Positions 8,605 to 17,718 are shown, counted from the first letter of the stretch. The stretch: 64,000 nt of DNA from Micromonospora sp. C31 (GCF_018070575.1 NZ_JAGPXN010000022.1:1-64000); one strand, 5' to 3'. Notes: generated by a model not told the origin, from the letters alone. A program made the numbers and translations.

Positions 8605-10044
8605 TCAGCTGGTGACGCGGAAGGTGGCGTCAGCACGGCCCTGCGTGTCGCCGACCGGATCGAGCCGGAGCAGGTGGTTGGAGTGTCGGAGGTAGCGGTC
8701 CGGGTGGCTGTAGGACCGGAACGACGTCCAGGAGGAACTGGCGAGGCCGGCGACCTGCCGGAAGGTGGCGTCGGCGGCGAAGACGGCGGTGCCGTCGTTG
8801 GCTTCCAGCCGGAAGTCGAACCCGTAGTGGCGCAGGTAGTAGCCCGGGAAGTTGACCGACTGGATGGACACCGTGCCGGAGCCGGCCAGGCCGGGCACCA
8901 GCCGCCACTGGCCGTCCTGGGCGGGGCTGACGTTCGGGTCGATGCGGGCGTCGTAGTCGGCGTGCCGCACGTACCGGTCCGGGAAGTTGTACGACTGGAT
9001 CCGGTTGACCGCGGTGGTGCCCCAGCGACCGAGCACGCGGCTCTGCTCGGCGGCGGTCAGATTCAGGATGGAACCGTGCCGTTTCCTGGTGCCGCCCATG
9101 GCGTAGGAGCCGGACGCCGGCAGCCGGAAGCCGCCCGGGTTCGACGGGTCGGTGGTCAGGACGGGCAGGTAGCCGCGCCCGGACGCGTACTGGTCAAGGT
9201 AGAGAACCCACTCGTTGCGGTTGTTGAACTTCAGCCACATCGGGCCCTCGACCTGGGAGCCGGTCAGCCCGAGGCCGGACAGGTTTCCAAGGTTCGTCCA
9301 GGTGCCGAGGATGGAGTTGCTGCCTTCGATGGTGATCTGGTCGTCCCGGGAGGCCCGGACGTAGCGGTAGGCGCCGACGCCGGCCGGCACCTCGACGACC
9401 TGGGTGTCGATGATCTCCTGGCTGCCGGGCCGGCTGATGTAGGTCTGCGGGGCCGTGATGCTGCGGAAGTCCGCCGTGCGCGCGGAGTGGACGCGATGCT
9501 TGGTCGCCCCGTTGAGCGGGACGTTCGTCGCCCAGTAGAGGACGTAGTCGCCGGTGGCCGGGTTCCAGATCGCCTCCGGAGCCCAGGCGTTGCGTCCGTC
9601 CGGGATCGCGCCGGCGACGTTCAGCAGCCACGGCGCCGACCAGTTGACGAGGTCGGTGGACTCCCACACGACGAGGTTTCGGCTGCCGTTGTTGATCGCG
9701 GTCGACCAGTCCTGACCGCAGCCGATGCACAGGTCCGTGGCGACGATCCAGTACCGGTCGCCGGCGGGCGAGCGGACCAGAGCGGGGTCGCGGACGCCAC
9801 GGGTGCCGACGGTGGAACGTAGCACGAGTCCACCGTTGTTGAGGTCCGTCCAGCGGAGGCCGTCGGTGCTGTGGGCGAGATAGATCTGCTGATCGGTCGA
9901 CGACTCGCCGGTGAAGTGCGCCATCAGGTAGCCGACGGTCGGGTCGAGCGCGGCCGCCTCCTTCGGCGTCGTCACCGACCAGGTGGTGAACAGCAGGCAC
10001 GCGGCGACCGAAACCGCGCCCAGCCGGGCAAGGACTCTCGACAT
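8605..10044 (-). CDS. Secreted GH43-like arabinan/arabinofuranosidase protein with AbfB domain
   Basis: 479 residues. The ATG at 10044 is preceded by AAGGAGAG, and a signal peptide ends near residue 33 (EAAALD). The N-terminal two thirds is a GH43-like propeller (GYLMAHFTGE, RDPALVRSPAGDRYWIVATD, AWAPEAIWNP, VEGPMWLKF). The C-terminal part is a full AbfB/CBM42 trefoil with three YLRH/YVRH repeats: FPDRYVRHAD, FPGYYLRHYG and HPDRYLRHSN. CBM42 binds arabinofuranose side chains. It is the first gene of the locus and carries LacI-type operators upstream, so sugar-controlled expression is likely. Confidence 0.8.
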   Translation of the reverse strand: MSRVLARLGAVSVAACLLFTTWSVTTPKEAAALDPTVGYLMAHFTGESSTDQQIYLAHSTDGLRWTDLNNGGLVLRSTVGTRGVRDPALVRSPAGDRYWIVATDLCIGCGQDWSTAINNGSRNLVVWESTDLVNWSAPWLLNVAGAIPDGRNAWAPEAIWNPATGDYVLYWATNVPLNGATKHRVHSARTADFRSITAPQTYISRPGSQEIIDTQVVEVPAGVGAYRYVRASRDDQITIEGSNSILGTWTNLGNLSGLGLTGSQVEGPMWLKFNNRNEWVLYLDQYASGRGYLPVLTTDPSNPGGFRLPASGSYAMGGTRKRHGSILNLTAAEQSRVLGRWGTTAVNRIQSYNFPDRYVRHADYDARIDPNVSPAQDGQWRLVPGLAGSGTVSIQSVNFPGYYLRHYGFDFRLEANDGTAVFAADATFRQVAGLASSSWTSFRSYSHPDRYLRHSNHLLRLDPVGDTQGRADATFRVTS

Positions 10045-10154
10045 GGGTATCTCTCCTTCGCGGAGGGGCATCCGAGTCAGCTGGAGGGTCGGTACGACGC
10101 CGCTGCTACCGCCGTGCGACCACGGTCACGATTCTCTTTCCGGCATATCCATTA

Positions 10155-10168
10155 TGTTAGCGATAACA
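10155..10168. promoter_or_regulatory. LacI-family operator, copy 1
   Basis: TGTTAGCGATAACA has inverted TGTTA/TAACA arms around a central GCGA, the usual form of a LacI-family operator. It lies about 110 bases upstream of the GH43-AbfB start at 10044. Confidence 0.6.
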
Positions 10169-10276
10169 AGATTGAAATGTACGCAGCCCGACGGCTTCAC
10201 GTTCTGATGGTGGCGACGTGCCGTGGCGGCAGCTCCGACGCGTCAGGTTGGGGCAGGAAGCGGTGTGTTCTACTTG

Positions 10277-10291
10277 TTACGTTCGCGTTAC
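10277..10291. promoter_or_regulatory. GTAAC direct repeat, MtrA-like site
   Basis: TTAC-N7-TTAC on the plus strand; on the minus strand GTAAC-N6-GTAAC, the pattern reported for MtrA-type response regulators. It sits between the two LacI-type operators. Confidence 0.45.
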
Positions 10292-10298
10292 GGACAAG

Positions 10299-10312
10299 TG
10301 TTAGCGATACCA
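10299..10312. promoter_or_regulatory. LacI-family operator, copy 2
   Basis: TGTTAGCGATACCA differs from copy 1 by one base and lies 144 bases away. Two copies suggest cooperative or looping repression of the hydrolase gene downstream on the minus strand. Confidence 0.5.
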
Positions 10313-10347
10313 TGTGGAGTGTCAAGCAATCGAACATGCTCGTTCGC

Positions 10348-10608
10348 TCAGGCCCCGCCCACCACGACCAGCAGGCCGCGAACGCATCGACTGCGAGGCC
10401 CTTGCCCCGGACGATCCGTACCCCACCCGGATGTGGTCATTCCCTGGCCACCGTCGTCCCGAAGGTGGCCCCGGTGGGAGTCCATGATTCGGCCGCACAC
10501 GCCGCAACAGATCACTTCGGCCAGCACGAAGCAGCGGGGGACGCCGCCGGTTGGGACCCGTGCGATGTGGATTGCCTGGACGGCGACGATGTGTTCTTCG
10601 CTGACGAC
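10348..10608 (-). pseudogene. Serine recombinase C-terminal remnant (zinc-ribbon region)
   Basis: An 87-codon frame without a start. VVSEEHIVAVQ, then VPRCFVLAEVICCGVCGRIM, matches the part of large serine recombinases in which a '(V)SE--FVAAQ' segment is followed by the recombinase zinc ribbon CxxCGRRM. The second Cys pair and the remaining C-terminus are not preserved and there is no catalytic domain. It is a decayed fragment of a mobile element. Confidence 0.5.
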
Positions 10609-10761
10609 GGGACCTGGGCGAAGATCCTGACGCGTCGCAGGCGGTGGTTGACGAGGCCGGGTGGGTGACGGAGGGGCGGACCCACACCGGGAATCGTGGA
10701 CGTTGACGCCAGCACGGTCGACGAGTTGTCGACCCCATCCATGTTCGGCTGTCGGCGATCC

Positions 10762-11256
10762 TCAGCGCACAGCCTCGAACTTGGTCGTCCACGTGGTGTG
10801 GAACGTCATGCCCTGGCAACGGATGTCGGTGTCGGGCTTGAGCTTCACGGCGTCGGTCAGCTTGAACGGAAAGTTCGCCTCGCTGACGGCGAGCGTCGGG
10901 AAGATGGGGTCGGCGCCGAGCGTGGAGAGCTCGATCTGGTCCTTGCAGTAGGTCGTGTCGGCGCTGTCGACGACGGTGTCGACAACAACCTCGCCGGGTA
11001 CGACGGATACCAGTTTGGCCTTCACGTTTGCATTAGGGTTCGTCAGGGTCAGGGTGACGTACGCGCTTTCGCCGGGCAACAGGGTGCCGGTCTGCGCGCC
11101 GGTGACGGTGACGGCGGAGAAGGACTCGGCCGACCCCGCGACCGGATCCGTGGTGCTCTCCTGGACGAACGCAGCGATCGCGAAGCCGCCGACGGCCGAC
11201 ACCGCACCGATCGCGACCATGGCCAGCGCGGTTTTGATCATCGGGGTGGAACGCAT
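10762..11256 (-). CDS. Small exported protein of unknown function
   Basis: 164 residues. The start at 11256 has CAGGAGAA just upstream. The N-terminus (MRSTPMIKTALAMVAIGAVS then VGGFAIAAF) is a signal peptide or membrane anchor. The mature part is a predicted beta-rich domain: PGESAYVTLTLTNPNANVKA looks like an immunoglobulin-like or SipW/TasA-like strand pattern, and two Cys (in TYCKDQ and IRCQGM) could form a disulfide. I do not recognise a named family. It lies between the GH16 gene and the recombinase remnant. Confidence 0.7.
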   Translation of the reverse strand: MRSTPMIKTALAMVAIGAVSAVGGFAIAAFVQESTTDPVAGSAESFSAVTVTGAQTGTLLPGESAYVTLTLTNPNANVKAKLVSVVPGEVVVDTVVDSADTTYCKDQIELSTLGADPIFPTLAVSEANFPFKLTDAVKLKPDTDIRCQGMTFHTTWTTKFEAVR

Positions 11257-11683
11257 GACATTCTCCTGACATCGGGTCGGAACCACGCGGGGTCCCCGCG
11301 AGGTGGTGAGGCGTGTCGCCGGTCTTGGGTCAGAGTTTCGGCCGCGCCGACCAGCGGCACGGCCGCGATGAGCCGAACGGCGCGTAGGCCGACGCGGCTC
11401 GCAGCGTGCGCCGGCCGAGGATCTCCGCCGTTGCAGGACCCGGCATCGTGGCTCAGCCTGCCTCCTGACTCGGGGGCGATCTGTGCCGGTACCAGGTGTA
11501 TCCGGATGCGGTCCACCCGGGAGACGCCCCGATCCAGAACTTGACAAATGCTGCAAATCCGGCTCCCATGCGGAGGCGGCGGGGTGCCCGTCGACCCCGT
11601 GAGATGTTCTCCGTCCGGGCCGCTGACGTGCTGCTACGTTCTGCTGGTGCGAAGCGTGGCGAGGGCCGCTCCGCGTACAAGGG

Positions 11684-11714
11684 GAAGGCCCGCACCGAGC
11701 CGGCGCGGGCCTTC
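11684..11714. terminator. Hairpin terminator after the GH16 gene
   Basis: The arms GAAGGCCCGC (11684-11693) and GCGGGCCTTC (11705-11714) pair perfectly around an 11-base loop. It lies 15 bases beyond the stop of the minus-strand GH16-ricin gene. The surrounding gap 11257-11728 otherwise shows nothing I can support. Confidence 0.65.
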
Positions 11715-11728
11715 TTGCTGTCATCCGA

Positions 11729-13102
11729 TCAGAGCTTGCCCCAGATCTGGTTGGCGGTGCCGGCGCAGTCCCACAGTTGCAGCGCGGCGCCGTTGCTGCC
11801 GACCCAGTCCTTGATGTCGACGCACCGGCCGGAGGAGACGTTCACCAGGGTCCGGGCGGAGGTGAGGGTGAACCGCTGCACCGGGTTGGTGTTGCAGCCG
11901 GTCAGTTGGATCGGCGTGCCGTTGGCGAGGGCGCCACCGGCCGGGTCCATGCACTTGCCCATCGCCCGCAGCGTGCCGTCGCTGTGGAACGCCCAGCTCT
12001 GCGCGGCGCTACCGTTGCAGTCGAACATCTGGAGGCGGGCTCCGTCGACCGGGTTGCCGCCCGGAATGTCGATGCAGCGACCGCTGAAGTTGGACTGCAG
12101 CATCGTCGCGCCGGGCGTGACCGGCGGGGTCGTCGGCGGGTTGGTGCCCGGGGGCGTGCCGGGGTCGCAGTCGTTGGTGGTGACGACGCTGTCGGCGTGC
12201 ACGGTGCCGCCGGACCGGTACCCGTTGACCGCCGCGGTGGCCTGCGTCGGGCTCAACACCTGCTTCTTGGCGTGGTACACGTAGTCGACCGACTGGATCC
12301 AGGTGCTGGTGCCGACCCCCGTGCGCCCGTTCAGGTCGATGAACCACTGGTTGAAGTCGATCGACATGTTCTGCCGGGGGTAGACCTTGCCCGAGTGGTC
12401 ACCGACCAGCGCGCCGTCGATGTAGTACCTGACGTGACCACCGGAGACCGTCGCCATGACGTCGTGCCAGCCGTCGATGCTGCGGGCCTGCCTGCTGTGC
12501 TGGTTGTCGGCGTACCACGGGTCGGGCACGTAGGTGTACCAGCTGGTCTGGTAGTTGATCGGGCCCGGCTCACCCCAGCCGCCGTTGGGCAGGTACTCGG
12601 AGAAGTCCAGCTCGGAGTACATCGGGTCGCGTGGCGCGGCGAGCGGGGAGATGGCGTAGAAGGTCTGGTTCACGTGGTCGCCGTCCGGGCCGCTGACCGG
12701 GGCGTCGGCGAACTTGATCCGGGCGAGGTAGGTGCCCTCGAAGAAGCGGCGGCTGCTCTGCGAGAACTCGGCGTGCGACGTACCACCTGCGGTGCCGTCG
12801 GTGACCGCTCTGAGCTGGGCGACCTTCTGCCCGTCGACGGTCGGGAACGACACGTTGTCAGCGAGCCAGCGCGCACCACTCACCCCCGGGCCGCCGGGAC
12901 TGCTCCGGATGCGCCAGCCCCGCTGGCCGAGCGCCGCGTCCGTACGGGATGAGTAGTTGAAGTCGTCGAAGAGCACGCCGCAGTCGACCGCGGCGCTGCT
13001 GCTCGGCGCGGCGACGATGCCGACACCGGTGAGGGCTGCGACGGTTGCGGCGAGGGTCGCACCAATGGCGATCTTGCGGGTTGACGTTGGCGTAAGCCCC
13101 AT
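11729..13102 (-). CDS. Secreted GH16-like beta-glucanase fold protein with ricin-type lectin domain
   Basis: 457 residues. The ATG at 13102 has AAGGAG before it; the signal peptide ends near residue 38 (SSSAAV). A concanavalin-like GH16 domain covers about 40-290, with the ELDFSEYLPNGG region as the likely catalytic ExDxxE-type site (E-L-D-F-S-E). A Pro/Thr/Gly linker (about residues 315-335) leads to a ricin B domain ending QIWGKL, with SGRCIDIPGG, GKCMDPAGG and SGRCVDIKD repeats. The exact substrate is open (beta-glucan or galactan). Confidence 0.75.
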   Translation of the reverse strand: MGLTPTSTRKIAIGATLAATVAALTGVGIVAAPSSSAAVDCGVLFDDFNYSSRTDAALGQRGWRIRSSPGGPGVSGARWLADNVSFPTVDGQKVAQLRAVTDGTAGGTSHAEFSQSSRRFFEGTYLARIKFADAPVSGPDGDHVNQTFYAISPLAAPRDPMYSELDFSEYLPNGGWGEPGPINYQTSWYTYVPDPWYADNQHSRQARSIDGWHDVMATVSGGHVRYYIDGALVGDHSGKVYPRQNMSIDFNQWFIDLNGRTGVGTSTWIQSVDYVYHAKKQVLSPTQATAAVNGYRSGGTVHADSVVTTNDCDPGTPPGTNPPTTPPVTPGATMLQSNFSGRCIDIPGGNPVDGARLQMFDCNGSAAQSWAFHSDGTLRAMGKCMDPAGGALANGTPIQLTGCNTNPVQRFTLTSARTLVNVSSGRCVDIKDWVGSNGAALQLWDCAGTANQIWGKL

Positions 13103-13694
13103 GGGGTGGGCTCCTTCGCATGAGGGACACCGGCGGGCCTGGTGGGTGGCCTGCCGGGGCTGAGGGGGGACGACGACCCCCGCACCGAACTGACCAGTGG
13201 CGATCGGCCGTCTGGACACCCTCGTCCATGCCAATGAACTTCGTCAATACCCGCACGTCCGGGCTTCCGACCCTTCAGCACGGGCCGTCGTCCGGTCGAC
13301 GACCGGCGACGCCGGCCGGTCAACCGCGTCCGGCGACCTCCACGAGGGTCTCCGCGGCGAGGGCAGCTCCGTTCACGTCGAGTGGAGTCACCGGGAGTAC
13401 CAGATCGGTGGCTCCGATCACCGACGCGGGAACGAGGAACACTCCAGAGTGAACTTCCTGGCGCACCCGGGTCGGCGACCCGACCTCGACGGCCGCCGCG
13501 CCCGGGGTGGGCAACCTACCTGCAGCAGTCGAGGTCAGCCGGAACGTCGACCTTGCCCACGCGGTATCGCCACACCGTCTGCGCGCCCGCGTCGCCGGTG
13601 GCCGACGCGGGCGCCTGACTCACCGGCAGACTCCCGATCCCGATGAAGTCGGCCGGCTCGGTGGCCTGACGGATCAGAAGGTGACCGGGGGCCG
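13103..13694 (-). other. 592-base gap with unassigned minus-strand reading frames
   Basis: No gene is clear. Two stretches look protein-like on the minus strand. One at 13516-13693 ends GAQTVWRYRVGKVDVPADL with two Cys before a stop. One at 13320-13514 begins MPTPGAAAVEV and contains ASVIGATDLVLPVTPLDVNG. They are in different frames and could be two pieces of one decayed gene, or chance. I recognise neither. Confidence 0.3.
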
Positions 13695-14546
13695 TCAGCG
13701 CAGCCGCCGGGCGACGAACCGGGCCGACGGCTCGGCAATGGCGTTCTGGGCAGCGATGAGCTGGATCTCCCGGGTGCCCGCTGCGAGGGTCGCCTCCAGC
13801 ACGGCGAAGACGGCGGCGACGGTGCGTTCCAGTGCCGTCGCGGGCGAGCCCGTCGTCAGCAGATGCGCGAGATACAGCGCCGCCGTGACGTCGCCGCCGC
13901 CGTTCGGGTTGATCGGCAGCAGCGGGGTGGTCACCGCCCAGGCGCCCCCGTCGGAGACGGCCACGACATCCAGCGAGCCCACCGGCACTTCGCCGTGGAG
14001 CACGCTGGTGACCAGGACGTGCCGCGGCCCCGTCTCGCGTACCACGTCGACCGCAGCCAGCAACTCCGTCAGCGAGTCCGTCGTGCGGCCGGCCAGGAAG
14101 TCCAGCTCGAAGTGGTTCGGGGTGATGATGTCCGCACGCGGGACGACGGTGTCCCGCATGTACTCCGGGATGCCTGGCCGAACGAACATCCCCCGGCCGG
14201 CATCGCCCATCACGGGGTCGCAGCAGTACACCGCATCCGGATTGGCCGCCTTGACCTTTTCCACCGCGTCGAGGATCACCGCACCCATCGCCGGGTCGCC
14301 CTGGTAGCCCGACAACACCGCGTCCGCGCTGCCGAGGACCCCACGGTCGGCGATGCCCGCGATCACCTCGGCCACGTCGGTCGGCGCCAGCAGCGGCCCG
14401 CGCCACGCGCCGTAACCCGTGTGGTTGGAGAAGTGGACCGTCAGCACCGGCCAGACCTCGTGCCCGAGCCGCTGGAGAGGGAAGACGGCCGCCGAATTCC
14501 CGACGTGGCCGTAGGCGACGGAGGACTGGATGGACAGGATCTTCAC
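13695..14546 (-). CDS. pdxY: Pyridoxal kinase PdxY
   Basis: 283 residues, full length for PdxY. It phosphorylates pyridoxal in the vitamin B6 salvage route in the cytoplasm. The ribokinase-fold features are present: MKILSIQSSVAYGHVGNSAA at the N-terminus, GYGAWRG, CDPVMGD, ITPNHFELDFL and the anion-hole/catalytic Asp in NGGGDVTAAL. The start is a GTG at 14546. It is a single gene between the carbohydrate locus and the TlpA/CcdA pair. Confidence 0.92.
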   Translation of the reverse strand: MKILSIQSSVAYGHVGNSAAVFPLQRLGHEVWPVLTVHFSNHTGYGAWRGPLLAPTDVAEVIAGIADRGVLGSADAVLSGYQGDPAMGAVILDAVEKVKAANPDAVYCCDPVMGDAGRGMFVRPGIPEYMRDTVVPRADIITPNHFELDFLAGRTTDSLTELLAAVDVVRETGPRHVLVTSVLHGEVPVGSLDVVAVSDGGAWAVTTPLLPINPNGGGDVTAALYLAHLLTTGSPATALERTVAAVFAVLEATLAAGTREIQLIAAQNAIAEPSARFVARRLR

Positions 14547-14754
14547 CGCCCATCATGGCGTGGCCGCCCGTGCCCCCGGGCGCACTACCCCGCGTGTCGC
14601 TCGCCCGACGTGCCATCCCCTGCACTCGTGCCCGCCGGACAGCCAGCACTCGCGGGGGTGAACACCTGGTTCGGCCAGCCCGAGTGCCAGTTAAGTGGCG
14701 AGTCCGCCGACACCGGACCGGCTGCCCCGGTCGGCGACGGCGTCCCAACTGCAC

Positions 14755-14769
14755 GTAAGAAAGCGGTAA
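14755..14769. promoter_or_regulatory. GTAA-N7-GTAA direct repeat upstream of the TlpA-like gene
   Basis: GTAAGAAAGCGGTAA: two GTAA elements one helical turn apart (11 bases), 36 bases upstream of the lipoprotein start. It is one of four similar sites in 14-27 kb and fits an OmpR-type response regulator operator. Confidence 0.5.
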
Positions 14770-14804
14770 TCCTGCCCGGTCGGCGGCCGGGCTAGTATCC
14801 GCTC

Positions 14805-15401
14805 ATGCCCGGTCCCCGTACCGCTTTCCTGCCCGGTGTGGCCGCCTTGACGGCGGTCGTCCTCGCCCTCGCCGCCTGCGGCGGCACAGAGCCACCCGCC
14901 GCCCCGGACGGCACGACCGCCGGGCCAGGCGCAGCGGCCCAGTCGACCACTGCGGGCACTGTCGGCCCGGCGGCCAGCGGTGCGACGAACCCCGCAACCC
15001 CGGAGACGATCTCGTTCACCGGCCGGACGATCGATGGCGCGGCCTTCTCGGGCAGCAGCCTCGCCGGCAGGCCTGCGGTGCTGTGGTTCTGGGCGGCCTG
15101 GTGTACCCGCTGCCGTGCCGTCGCCGACGAGATCGCCGCCGTGCAGCGCGAGAACGCGGGCCGGGTCAACGTGGTCGGCGTGGCCGGGCTCGGCAGCGGC
15201 GACGCAGCGATGCGACGGTTCGCGAAGGAGACCGGGATCGAGGGCTTCCCCCACCTGGCCGACGACGACGGCCAGGTCTGGCGCCGCTTCGAGGTGACCA
15301 GTCAGGAACAGTACGTGCTCCTCGACTCGGCCGGCACCGTCGTGCACTCCGGACCACTGTCCCCGGCGGACCTGCGCAAGCGGGTCGCCGGGCTGAACTG
15401 A
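14805..15401 (+). CDS. TlpA-like thioredoxin-fold lipoprotein
   Basis: 198 residues. A lipoprotein signal peptide has a lipobox ending in LAAC, with Cys25 the lipidated residue. A low-complexity Ala/Gly/Thr linker (about 27-65) precedes a TlpA/AhpC-TSA thioredoxin domain with the redox motif WCTRC (Cys100, Cys103) and the cis-Pro region EGFPHL. It probably reduces extracytoplasmic disulfides using electrons from the CcdA-type protein encoded two bases downstream. Confidence 0.88.
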   Translation: MPGPRTAFLPGVAALTAVVLALAACGGTEPPAAPDGTTAGPGAAAQSTTAGTVGPAASGATNPATPETISFTGRTIDGAAFSGSSLAGRPAVLWFWAAWCTRCRAVADEIAAVQRENAGRVNVVGVAGLGSGDAAMRRFAKETGIEGFPHLADDDGQVWRRFEVTSQEQYVLLDSAGTVVHSGPLSPADLRKRVAGLN

Positions 15402-15403
15402 CT

Positions 15404-16291
15404 ATGCCGGACACTCCCTACGGCCTGGCGGTCGGCGCCGGGCTGCTGGCCGCGGTCAACCCGTGCGGCTTCGCACTGTTGCCCGCGTACCTGTCGATGC
15501 TGGTGCTGGGCGACGAGCCGGCGGCCGAGCGGGGCCTGCTCGCACCGATCGGCCGGGCCGTCGCGCTGACCGGCGCCATGACCCTGGGGTTCGTCGCGGT
15601 GTTCGGCGCGTTCGGGCTGCTCGCCGCCCCTGCGGCGGACGCGGTCGCCCGTCACCTGCCCTGGGTGTCGATACTGATCGGTCTCGCCCTGGTGGCGGCC
15701 GGTGGTTGGCTGCTGGCCGGACGCCAGCTGCCGGCCTTCACGCCGAAGATGGCGACCGGACCGGCGGTCCGCCGGCGGTTCGGCTCGATGGTGCTGTTCG
15801 GCATGGCCTACGCGATCGCCTCGCTCGGCTGCACCATCGGCCCCTTCCTGGCCGTCGTGGTCGCCGGCTTCCGCGCCGGGTCGGCGCTCTCCGGCATCGG
15901 CCTCTTCGTGGCGTACGCGCTGGGTATGGGGCTCGCGGTAGGCGCCGCCGCACTGGCCGTCGCGTTGGCCCGCGACTCACTGGTGCGACGTACCCGTCGG
16001 GCCGCACCGCTGCTGGGGCGTGTCGCCGGCCTGCTGCTGATGGTCACCGGTGGATACGTGGCCTGGTACGGATGGTACGAGGTGCGGGTCTTCACCGGTC
16101 GAGGTGACCCGGACGACCCGGTCATCGACGCGGCCGGCGCCGTCCAGACGGCGCTCAGCGGCTGGCTGGCGGGGCTGGGGCCGTGGACCGTCGCCGCGCT
16201 GGCGCTGGCGCTGCTCGCCCTGGCCGCCGGCGTGACACTGGGGCGCCGGCGCCGAGCACCGGCCCCGCAGGGCCGTCGCCCGTCCGACTGA
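15404..16291 (+). CDS. CcdA/DsbD-type membrane thiol-disulfide transporter
   Basis: 295 residues, six or more hydrophobic helices. The first helix carries the paired motif NPCGFALLPAYLS and the fourth carries the second Cys in SLGCTIGPFLA, the two cysteines that relay electrons from cytoplasmic thioredoxin. The ATG is two bases after the TlpA stop, so the pair is one operon. A longer upstream frame exists but overlaps the TlpA gene and is not needed. Confidence 0.87.
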   Translation: MPDTPYGLAVGAGLLAAVNPCGFALLPAYLSMLVLGDEPAAERGLLAPIGRAVALTGAMTLGFVAVFGAFGLLAAPAADAVARHLPWVSILIGLALVAAGGWLLAGRQLPAFTPKMATGPAVRRRFGSMVLFGMAYAIASLGCTIGPFLAVVVAGFRAGSALSGIGLFVAYALGMGLAVGAAALAVALARDSLVRRTRRAAPLLGRVAGLLLMVTGGYVAWYGWYEVRVFTGRGDPDDPVIDAAGAVQTALSGWLAGLGPWTVAALALALLALAAGVTLGRRRRAPAPQGRRPSD

Positions 16292-16311
16292 GGATCGGGA
16301 CAGCACCCTGG

Positions 16312-16410
16312 TCACTCCACCACACCAGGGAGCAGTTGTACGACGGGGCGAAGAAGCGCGGGATCAAGGGCCGCCCGTCGCCGTCGAAGGCGACCTTGAG
16401 AGCGCTCTGT
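16312..16410 (+). pseudogene. Possible remnant of a SAP/Rho-N-like small protein
   Basis: The translation HTREQLYDGAKKRGIKGRPS then PSKATL resembles the helix-extended-helix pattern of small SAP or Rho N-terminal domain proteins (T-E-L-Y--AK--GIKGRS-M-K-EL). It has no start codon and no clear end. The match is short. The rest of 16292-16562 shows nothing supportable. Confidence 0.25.
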
Positions 16411-16562
16411 CTCGCTGAAGCGCTGCGACGCCGGCCTACCCGGACACGGGTATCGTAGGAAACCACCCCTCTGCTGGCCGGCCCGCCGCCACTCAACCGC
16501 TTTGCGTTTCGAGTTGACTGTGGTGTGATGTCGCCTCCGACGAGCAGCCCGGAGGCGTACCG

Positions 16563-16934
16563 ATGGCAGTCGACCCTACTGGCCGCGATCTGAAGGAGTT
16601 CCTCGCCGCGGACCCCGAGGGACCGGTGGTGATGCTGAACCTCCTGCGCTTCGCCGAGGAGGGCCGGGAGTCGTACGATCGCTACGCTTCCGCGCTGCGG
16701 GAGACGTTTCTGCCGCGCCACGGCGGCGAGGTGCTCTACGCCGGTGACGGCGAGCCGGCCCTCGTCGCGGAGGAGGGGCAGGTCTGGGACGCCGTGCTGT
16801 TGGTGCGATACCCGAGCCGGGCGGCCTTCTGTCGGATGGTCGCCGACCCGGAGTACCAGGAGGTCACCCGGTGGCGTACGGGCGCCCTGCGGGAGGCCGT
16901 ACTGCAGCCGACCACCCCGTGGATCCGCGGCTGA
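16563..16934 (+). CDS. DUF1330 domain protein
   Basis: 123 residues with a ferredoxin-like (alpha/beta barrel dimer) fold expected for DUF1330: VVMLNLLRFAEEGRESYDRY near the start, then DAVLLVRYPSRAAFCRMVAD. The ATG has CGGAGG 9 bases upstream. The family's function is unknown; small-molecule binding or oxygenase-like roles have been proposed for relatives. It stands alone with intergenic gaps on both sides. Confidence 0.8.
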   Translation: MAVDPTGRDLKEFLAADPEGPVVMLNLLRFAEEGRESYDRYASALRETFLPRHGGEVLYAGDGEPALVAEEGQVWDAVLLVRYPSRAAFCRMVADPEYQEVTRWRTGALREAVLQPTTPWIRG

Positions 16935-17221
16935 TCGGCCTGGGCCGCTGGCCGGACACGGGCACGTTCCCGACGAGGCGAAGGCGGCGGCGCAGAAGCG
17001 TACCGCTTCCGTCGGCCTGCTCGTACTTCGAGCTCGGCCGCAGATCGGGCCAGGTCAGCTTGGCCGCGCCGGTCCAACGGCTCAATGGTCGGGTACGGAT
17101 GGATGGATGTCTCCGGACCGAGCGGCGCACCGTCCTCGGCACTGGAGCGTCTTCCGCCCGGTAGCAGCGACCCCTACAGTGAATCGTGTTCTGTCCGACA
17201 CGGAAGGTAACGGGGGATCGC

Positions 17222-17713
17222 ATGCGGCCGGAGTCGGACCGATCGCTGTTGGTCGACCTTGCCAGGCCGATGGTCGAGCGGTTCTCGCCGGGCGAGGGAG
17301 ACCTGTTCCCTCTGCTGAGCGAGGCGCACTTCGCCGATCCCGACGCGTACGCGGAGTCGGCGCGCCGCAGCGGGCCGCTGGCGTTCGGCTTGCCCGAGGT
17401 GCTGGTGCTGCTGACTCCGGTGACGCTGGCCGCGATGACAGAGGTGGTGCGCTATGTCGTGGAACGGGGGATGCATAAGGGGCACCGTGTCACCTCGGCC
17501 GCACTCCGTCGGGCCTTTCGGGCTGCGCCACGGCAGCGGGGGGCATCGGAAGCGGAGACGGAGGCGCCGCTGGAGTTGACCGGGCAGGAGTGGTCCGAGG
17601 TGCGGCGGATCGTCGAGCGGGTCGCGGTCCGTGGCGGTGTCGATCCTGACCGGGCGGCGCTCATCGCCGACGCGGTCGTCGGGCAGGGCCGGCTGGGCGG
17701 CGGGGGCCGCTGA
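17222..17713 (+). CDS. Hypothetical protein upstream of the M48 peptidase
   Basis: 163 residues, unrecognised. The N-terminal half is helical (SLLVDLARPMVERFSPGEGD). A hydrophobic stretch near 55-75 (GLPEVLVLLTPVTLAAMTEV) could be a single membrane segment, and the C-terminal half is charged. The downstream peptidase GTG begins five bases after the stop, so the two are probably co-transcribed and may act together. I preferred the ATG at 17222, with GGGGG upstream, over an earlier start. Confidence 0.65.
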   Translation: MRPESDRSLLVDLARPMVERFSPGEGDLFPLLSEAHFADPDAYAESARRSGPLAFGLPEVLVLLTPVTLAAMTEVVRYVVERGMHKGHRVTSAALRRAFRAAPRQRGASEAETEAPLELTGQEWSEVRRIVERVAVRGGVDPDRAALIADAVVGQGRLGGGGR

Positions 17714-17718
17714 CCGCC

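Noticed and set aside
10322..10819. A 165-codon minus-strand frame with Arg-rich text
   Set aside because: The serine recombinase similarity is in a different frame, and this frame shows no family features.
11539..11580. A TTGACA promoter-like sequence on the plus strand
   Set aside because: No suitable -10 box at the expected distance and no plus-strand gene follows.
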